Origin: Hamadaea sp013361475
Lineage (GTDB): Bacteria; Actinomycetota; Actinomycetes; Mycobacteriales; Micromonosporaceae
Length of the DNA stretch: 64,000 nt
Direction of reading: 5' to 3'
Assembly (NCBI RefSeq): GCF_040654195.1
Contig: NZ_JBFAHM010000009.1
Coordinates: 62,001 to 126,000, forward strand
Part shown: piece by piece, positions 60,032-64,000 of the stretch
Layout: every line of letters starts with the position of its first letter
Position numbering within the stretch: position 1 is the stretch's first letter
Made by a program: the position numbers and the translations under genes
Notes under the pieces: generated by a model
The model's database searches: none
What the model was told of the DNA's origin: nothing
The model's input: only the letters and a program-made list of their open reading frames with translations

Positions 60032-60391
60032 TTACTGGTTGTTGAGTCCGGCGCTGACGTAGCTGAACGACGAGCTGGCCATGCCCGAGGGCACCGAGGC
60101 CACGCCGTCGAGGACGCCGACGGTGCTGCCGTCGGTGCCGTGGAGGTCACTGGCGATCTGGTTGTTGATCAGGTCGGCCAGGCCGCCGAGCGCCGCGTCG
60201 ATGTGGTGCATGGCGTTGATGAACTTGGTGCGCTCGTTGGCGAAGGTGTCACCGGACAGGCCCTGCCAGTCGATGGTCAGCCGCTTGAGGATCTGCGCCG
60301 CCAGTTCGTCGAGTTCCTGCTTGGTCTTGGCCGCGAACTGCGCGGCGTCCTGCATGTCGTTGAAATGGACTTTGACGATGTCACCAGACAT
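60032..60391 (-). CDS. WXG100 family secreted protein, partner
   Basis: A 119-residue protein with W-Q-G at the helical turn (LTIDWQGLSGDTFANERTKF), flanking helices, and a flexible C-terminus (SSSFSYVSAGLNNQ). GAGAAAGG lies upstream of the ATG. It is the likely heterodimer partner of the WXG100 protein encoded next. Confidence 0.88.
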   Translation of the reverse strand: MSGDIVKVHFNDMQDAAQFAAKTKQELDELAAQILKRLTIDWQGLSGDTFANERTKFINAMHHIDAALGGLADLINNQIASDLHGTDGSTVGVLDGVASVPSGMASSSFSYVSAGLNNQ

Positions 60392-60454
60392 CTGCCGCTG
60401 CCTTTCTCTCGGAGGTGCTTGTCGGACGGATGGGTTTGCTTACCTCGTGCCGCG

Positions 60455-61897
60455 TCAACCGGCGGCGAGTCGTTGGGCCAGCGTCGGCGGCGTCCGGCCG
60501 CGTACCGGCTCGGTTTCCGGGGTGGCGGCCAGCGCCGTCGACCGGGGTGCGGGTGGCTCTTCGGCCCGCGGTACGCCCGCTGCGCGGCGGCGTACGCCGA
60601 GCGCGATCGGGCCGGACGCGACCGTCGAGCCGGCCACGGGCGGCAGCGCCGACGAGCCGCGCCCGCTGAGTGCCTGCTGTGCCGTCATCGCCGCCTGTGG
60701 CGTCATCGACAGGCCCGCGGCGGTCACCGCCGCCGGTGGTTCGGCGGCGAGCACCTGCTCCAGCCCGCTGCCGCGGGCCGACAACGCGGAGACGTCCACC
60801 GCCGCCGGAGGCGTCAGGGCGGACGGCGTCTGGGCCGGCCCGAACCGGCCGTCCAACGCGGCCAGCCTGCGTTCCAGTGCTGCGGCGGCCCGCCGGGCGA
60901 TCACCGGGCCGGTCGGCGGGTGCGTACGCCGGCTGCTGAGCGCGGGCAGTTGCGGCGGGGCGGCCAGGATCGGCCCGGCCGGCAGCCGTCCGAGCAACGT
61001 CTGTTGTGGACCGAACGCGCCCGGCAGCCCGGTCAGCGTGGGCTGGTTCGCGGTCGGCAGCAGGCTCACCTGGTCTGCCGGAGTGCTCCCGGGCGGCAGC
61101 CGGTTCAGTCCACGGAAGTCCGCCGGGGACAACAGATCGGGACGCGCTTCGACGATCGGGCCTTGGGGCAGGTCGGCGAGCGGCTCGATCACGCCCGGCG
61201 GTTGTGAGTCGGTCGGCGCCCGGTCGGCCAGCTGCTCCGGGGAGTAGGGCCGCCACGGCTTGGCGGCGTCGGCTCCCCGGTAGCGGGGCGGCACCGTGCC
61301 GGGATCGCCCAGCCACCGTGATCCGGTGATCAGGTCCGCCGACAGCTTCTTGCCGACCGGCCGGATCTTCTTCGCGTACTTCTTGTTGAGCCGGGCGTAG
61401 ATCGCCGCGGCCTGCTGCTCGTACTCCGCCTTGGTGTCGGCCTTGATCTTCTTGAGCGCCTCTTCGAGCTCCTTCCGGAACTGGGCGAGCAGTTCCTCCG
61501 CGCGCTGCCGGGCCTCCTCGATGTCGGAGGTCAGCTTCTCCAGGACCTCGATACGCGTCTGCAGCCCGTCGATCCAGGTGTCGAGGGCGTACGCGTGAGC
61601 GCCCGCGAACCAGAAGTAGCGCTCCTGGGCGAGGCCGGAGTTCCAGGCGTCGCGGACGAACCGGGCCCGGCCGTCGACGATCTCCACATGCCGGGAGAAC
61701 TTGCCCAGCACCCGCCCGTACGCGTCGGCCAGCCGCCGGGGACCGTTCGGGTCCTCACTGAGGATCATGTCGACCATGACCTCGAAGCTCTCGATCCCGT
61801 CCCAGTCGGTCGACTGCTGATCCGGTATTTCGAGCTGCTGCGTCGAAACCGTCTCGTCGAACCCGAAGTAGTCACGCCCCCCGTTGGGCTGACTCAC
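60455..61897 (-). CDS. type VII secretion-associated protein with coiled coil and Pro-rich tail
   Basis: A 480-residue protein. The N-terminal helical domain (about 30-120) includes ESFEVMVDMILSEDPNGPRR. A charged coiled coil follows (about 120-185; EEARQRAEELLAQFRKELEE), then 280 residues rich in Pro, Ala and Leu. It starts at a GTG overlapping the previous stop. The layout recalls PPE/EspB-like substrates and structural ESX proteins. No EspG or PPE signature is seen, so the role is inferred from context. Confidence 0.65.
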   Translation of the reverse strand: MSQPNGGRDYFGFDETVSTQQLEIPDQQSTDWDGIESFEVMVDMILSEDPNGPRRLADAYGRVLGKFSRHVEIVDGRARFVRDAWNSGLAQERYFWFAGAHAYALDTWIDGLQTRIEVLEKLTSDIEEARQRAEELLAQFRKELEEALKKIKADTKAEYEQQAAAIYARLNKKYAKKIRPVGKKLSADLITGSRWLGDPGTVPPRYRGADAAKPWRPYSPEQLADRAPTDSQPPGVIEPLADLPQGPIVEARPDLLSPADFRGLNRLPPGSTPADQVSLLPTANQPTLTGLPGAFGPQQTLLGRLPAGPILAAPPQLPALSSRRTHPPTGPVIARRAAAALERRLAALDGRFGPAQTPSALTPPAAVDVSALSARGSGLEQVLAAEPPAAVTAAGLSMTPQAAMTAQQALSGRGSSALPPVAGSTVASGPIALGVRRRAAGVPRAEEPPAPRSTALAATPETEPVRGRTPPTLAQRLAAG

Positions 61898-62319
61898 GGA
61901 AAGAGCCCGTCCCGGGCCGCCGTCGTGAGGGACGTCTCGACGCCGTCCATGGTGTGGTCGGCCGTCCGGTCGGCCTCGTCGTAGCTGTCGGCCGAGACGC
62001 CGACCGAGTTGCCGAGGGCGTACACGCCGTGCAGGATGTCGTCGGCCAGCGCGGACAGGGCCGCGGTCTGCGTCTTGGCGGACTGCCCGAAGAACAGGCT
62101 CTCCAGGATCTTCGGATTGCCGGCGGGCACGTTCGCGGACGCGTTGGCGACGGCCCCGTTCACCACATCGGACTCGAAGACGGCGAACTCGCCCCCCATG
62201 CCGCCGTATGCTCCCGGCTCGCCGACCAGAGCCTGGGCGGCCTGAGTCATCACCTCTTTCGAGGTGGTGATGGTCGTCTCGGCGATCTCCGCCGAGGACG
62301 CGTCTTCGTGAGGGATCAT
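61894..62319 (-). CDS. EspC-like or WXG-like small secretion protein
   Basis: A 141-residue helical protein (IAETTITTSKEVMTQAAQAL and TAALSALADDILHGVYALGN) of the type seen as ESX-1 secretion-associated small proteins. The second of two close ATG codons is chosen because GGAGGA stands 4-5 bases before it. It is coupled to the coiled-coil gene (GTGA) and follows eccB by 55 bases. Confidence 0.6.
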   Translation of the reverse strand: MIPHEDASSAEIAETTITTSKEVMTQAAQALVGEPGAYGGMGGEFAVFESDVVNGAVANASANVPAGNPKILESLFFGQSAKTQTAALSALADDILHGVYALGNSVGVSADSYDEADRTADHTMDGVETSLTTAARDGLFP

Positions 62320-62374
62320 GCGATCCTCCATTGTGGCCAGCTCCGCCGGGAACCAGTTGGCCCGATCATAGCGG

Positions 62375-63739
62375 TCACGGTGCGGCGATCGCCAGCTCCA
62401 GCTTGGACAGTACGGGCCCTTGCGGTAGCCGGTCGACGAGCGTGCTGGGCAGGCGCACCACACCGGCTCCGGCGTACCCGAGCAGCGTCAGCGCGTCGGC
62501 CGAGTTCACCGCGTACCGGCGCCCGGTCTCGGTGACCAGGTAGACCGGACCGGCGGTCGCTTGTGGACTGGCCAACGCCATCACGAGGACGCCCCGGCCC
62601 GGCTGGACGGCCACCTCGTCGGCGAGCAACGCGCCCGACACGGCCACGCCGTCGCCGACGGTGGCGACGCCGAAATCCGGCACCTCGGCGCCCACCACGA
62701 TGCCCCGGTCGTCCGTGGCGTCCGACACGATCTGGCAGACCACCCCACCGGACCGGGCCGCCGGGACCATCGGCGGGACCGAGCCGTCGCCGAGGTTCGG
62801 CGCGTCCAACGCCGCCATCTTCTTCACCCCCGCCAGTTGGAGCTGATCGATCGGGCGCGACGGCGTGTTGTCCCCGGCAGTGGCCCTGATCAGGGCTTCC
62901 TGCACCGCGCTGATCGGCTGGAGTCCGCCCGGCCGCGCCACGAACCGCTGCGCGGCGGTCCCGTCGGTCGCGACGTACAGCTGCCCGACTTTCGCACCCG
63001 CAAGGCTCGCCACCGCGCCGCCCCGGCCGTCGATCGCGATCTTCGTCAGCGGCGCTCCGGCCGGCAGCGTCGCGAGCCAGGCCGCGTCGACCGGCACCAC
63101 GTCCGTGGAATCGACGGCCAGCGCGCTGCGGACCACCTCGGGGTCGCGCAATTCGTGCCGCTGCCCGCTCAAGATCAAGTGGTACGCCTTCCCGTCGGTG
63201 ACCACCACCGCACCGTCGCCGAGGGCGTCTCCCGCGACCTCCGTCCCCGGCAGCAGGACGGATCTCGGCCCGTCCCGGTCGGCGGCGGCGCAGAACGACC
63301 AGGCCCCGGCCAGCAGATCCGCCGCGGCGGGCAGGACCGGCGGCGCGTCCACGATGCCGACGGCGGCCCCACGCGGCCAGGTCAGCGAGGCGCGCGCCAC
63401 CCGGACGGGATCCTCGTGCACGCCGCGGAGCAGGGCCGCCGAGGTGAAGTTGACCGTCGGATAGAGCCTCACCCCGTCACACACGTACGCCGCCCCGGTC
63501 TCCTTCTCGATGATGATCCGCTCACAGCTCGTCCAGCTCTTCGCCCCGAGCGGATTGATCAGGCCGTAGACGCCGACGGCGGCGACACAGATGACCAGGA
63601 TCATGACCGCCGCCAGGGTCACCCCGGGCAGCCGCGACCCCGACCACTCCAGCGGATCCGGTTTCTGCGCCGTCAGGGCGGTGTGCAGGCGCTTGCGCAG
63701 GAACTGGCGGGCGTGGATCTGGTCCCGGCGGGTCAGCAT
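62375..63739 (-). CDS. eccB: type VII secretion membrane subunit EccB
   Basis: A 454-residue subunit of the ESX core. It has a cytosolic N-terminus (MLTRRDQIHARQFLRKRLHT), one membrane helix (VTLAAVMILVICVAAVGVYGL) and a large extracellular domain. That domain has repeat modules and the conserved cysteines (SFCAAAD and VVCQIVS) and ends LPQGPVLSKLELA. The ATG is preferred over a TTG 27 bases upstream because it aligns with other EccB N-termini. EccB with EccC, EccD and EccE forms the export channel complex; those genes are not in the window. Confidence 0.95.
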   Translation of the reverse strand: MLTRRDQIHARQFLRKRLHTALTAQKPDPLEWSGSRLPGVTLAAVMILVICVAAVGVYGLINPLGAKSWTSCERIIIEKETGAAYVCDGVRLYPTVNFTSAALLRGVHEDPVRVARASLTWPRGAAVGIVDAPPVLPAAADLLAGAWSFCAAADRDGPRSVLLPGTEVAGDALGDGAVVVTDGKAYHLILSGQRHELRDPEVVRSALAVDSTDVVPVDAAWLATLPAGAPLTKIAIDGRGGAVASLAGAKVGQLYVATDGTAAQRFVARPGGLQPISAVQEALIRATAGDNTPSRPIDQLQLAGVKKMAALDAPNLGDGSVPPMVPAARSGGVVCQIVSDATDDRGIVVGAEVPDFGVATVGDGVAVSGALLADEVAVQPGRGVLVMALASPQATAGPVYLVTETGRRYAVNSADALTLLGYAGAGVVRLPSTLVDRLPQGPVLSKLELAIAAP

Positions 63740-63772
63740 GCCGGCCGCCCGTTCGCGCGGCGGCAATCGCGA

Positions 63773-64000
63773 TCAGCCACCGATGCCTCGCGCGAACCCG
63801 AAGACTCCGGCAACCGCCGCGGCCAGCACGGCACCGGCGATGATCAGGACGGTCTCGGCGATGTCGCCCCACCGGCTCAGGCCCGGCGGCGCCGGTTTGC
63901 GGGCCAGCGTACGGGCGAGGCCGAACGCCCCGGCCGCGCACAGCAGCAACCCGATCACGACGGGCACGACGATGCGCGTACGCGTCTCGGCGAGCACGTT
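63773..64000 (-). CDS. small membrane protein beside eccB, 5' end uncertain
   Basis: At least 74 residues with two membrane helices (VVPVVIGLLLCAAGAFGL and TVLIIAGAVLAAAVAGVFGF). A GTG lies 3 bases from the window edge, but the frame is open to the edge, so the gene may extend further. It precedes eccB on the same strand by 33 bases. Confidence 0.55.
   Translation of the reverse strand, partial: NVLAETRTRIVVPVVIGLLLCAAGAFGLARTLARKPAPPGLSRWGDIAETVLIIAGAVLAAAVAGVFGFARGIGG

Overview
The window is high-GC DNA from an actinomycete. GTG and TTG starts are common, many genes appear leaderless (a TANNNT -10 box 6-8 bases before the start codon), and GTACGC is frequent in coding regions. The gene content (CASTOR/POLLUX-type channel, class F sortase with a DUF4142 protein, type VII secretion genes next to a YbaB protein, TnpB-related protein) fits the family Micromonosporaceae. 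The family assignment is inference; no rRNA or other taxonomic marker is present.

Layout. 1-7.7 kb: the 3' end of a PucR-type regulator, an ABC-2 exporter pair, two coupled small membrane proteins, a CASTOR/POLLUX-like ion channel with a 38-residue membrane protein behind it, a decayed secreted-protein gene, and a TetR regulator coupled to a membrane protein with a clear palindromic operator. 7.9-20.3 kb: an accessory island that starts with a serine recombinase and ends with an AbrB-like protein plus tyrosine integrase beside tRNA-Leu(GAG). It carries an ADP-ribosyltransferase-like protein divergent from a HEPN protein, a Ser/Thr kinase, a Schlafen-type AlbA_2 protein, two unrecognised proteins, and relics of a TetR gene and of a second serine recombinase. 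This looks like a mobile, possibly anti-phage, cargo region.

20.4-34 kb: the tRNA, a palindromic intergenic repeat, an unrecognised 218-residue protein, a large secreted phosphodiester glycosidase/metallophosphoesterase, trmB, a TnpB-related protein, the sortase operon, secreted and lipoproteins, a DUF998 protein, and a cation diffusion facilitator behind a perfect inverted repeat. 34-41 kb: a three-gene minus-strand operon encoding a glycosyltransferase-like protein, a Rossmann/methyltransferase-like protein and a DUF4011-helicase-Vsr protein, the last having the architecture of the Hhe antiviral protein. 41-48.8 kb: housekeeping and signalling genes, namely RidA, ArfB, an orphan antitoxin, a HAD hydrolase, a nucleotidyltransferase, an M15-like secreted protein, an ECF sigma factor, a Liv-type binding lipoprotein, a two-component system and a pseudo-receiver.

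48.8-64 kb: one flank of a type VII secretion (ESX-like) locus: YbaB and a small helical protein, two tandem paralogs of unknown function, a 2627-residue WXG100-like polymorphic toxin, a mycosin that has lost two of its three catalytic residues, a pair of WXG100 proteins, two further secretion-associated proteins and EccB. EccC, EccD and EccE are not in the window and probably lie beyond its right edge.

The most unusual signals are the degenerate mycosin beside the giant toxin; a 63-bp palindromic repeat present twice, once inserted exactly in codon phase in the toxin linker; two divergent leaderless promoters in the secretion locus built on overlapping complementary -10 boxes; and the ART-like/HEPN/kinase cluster in the island.
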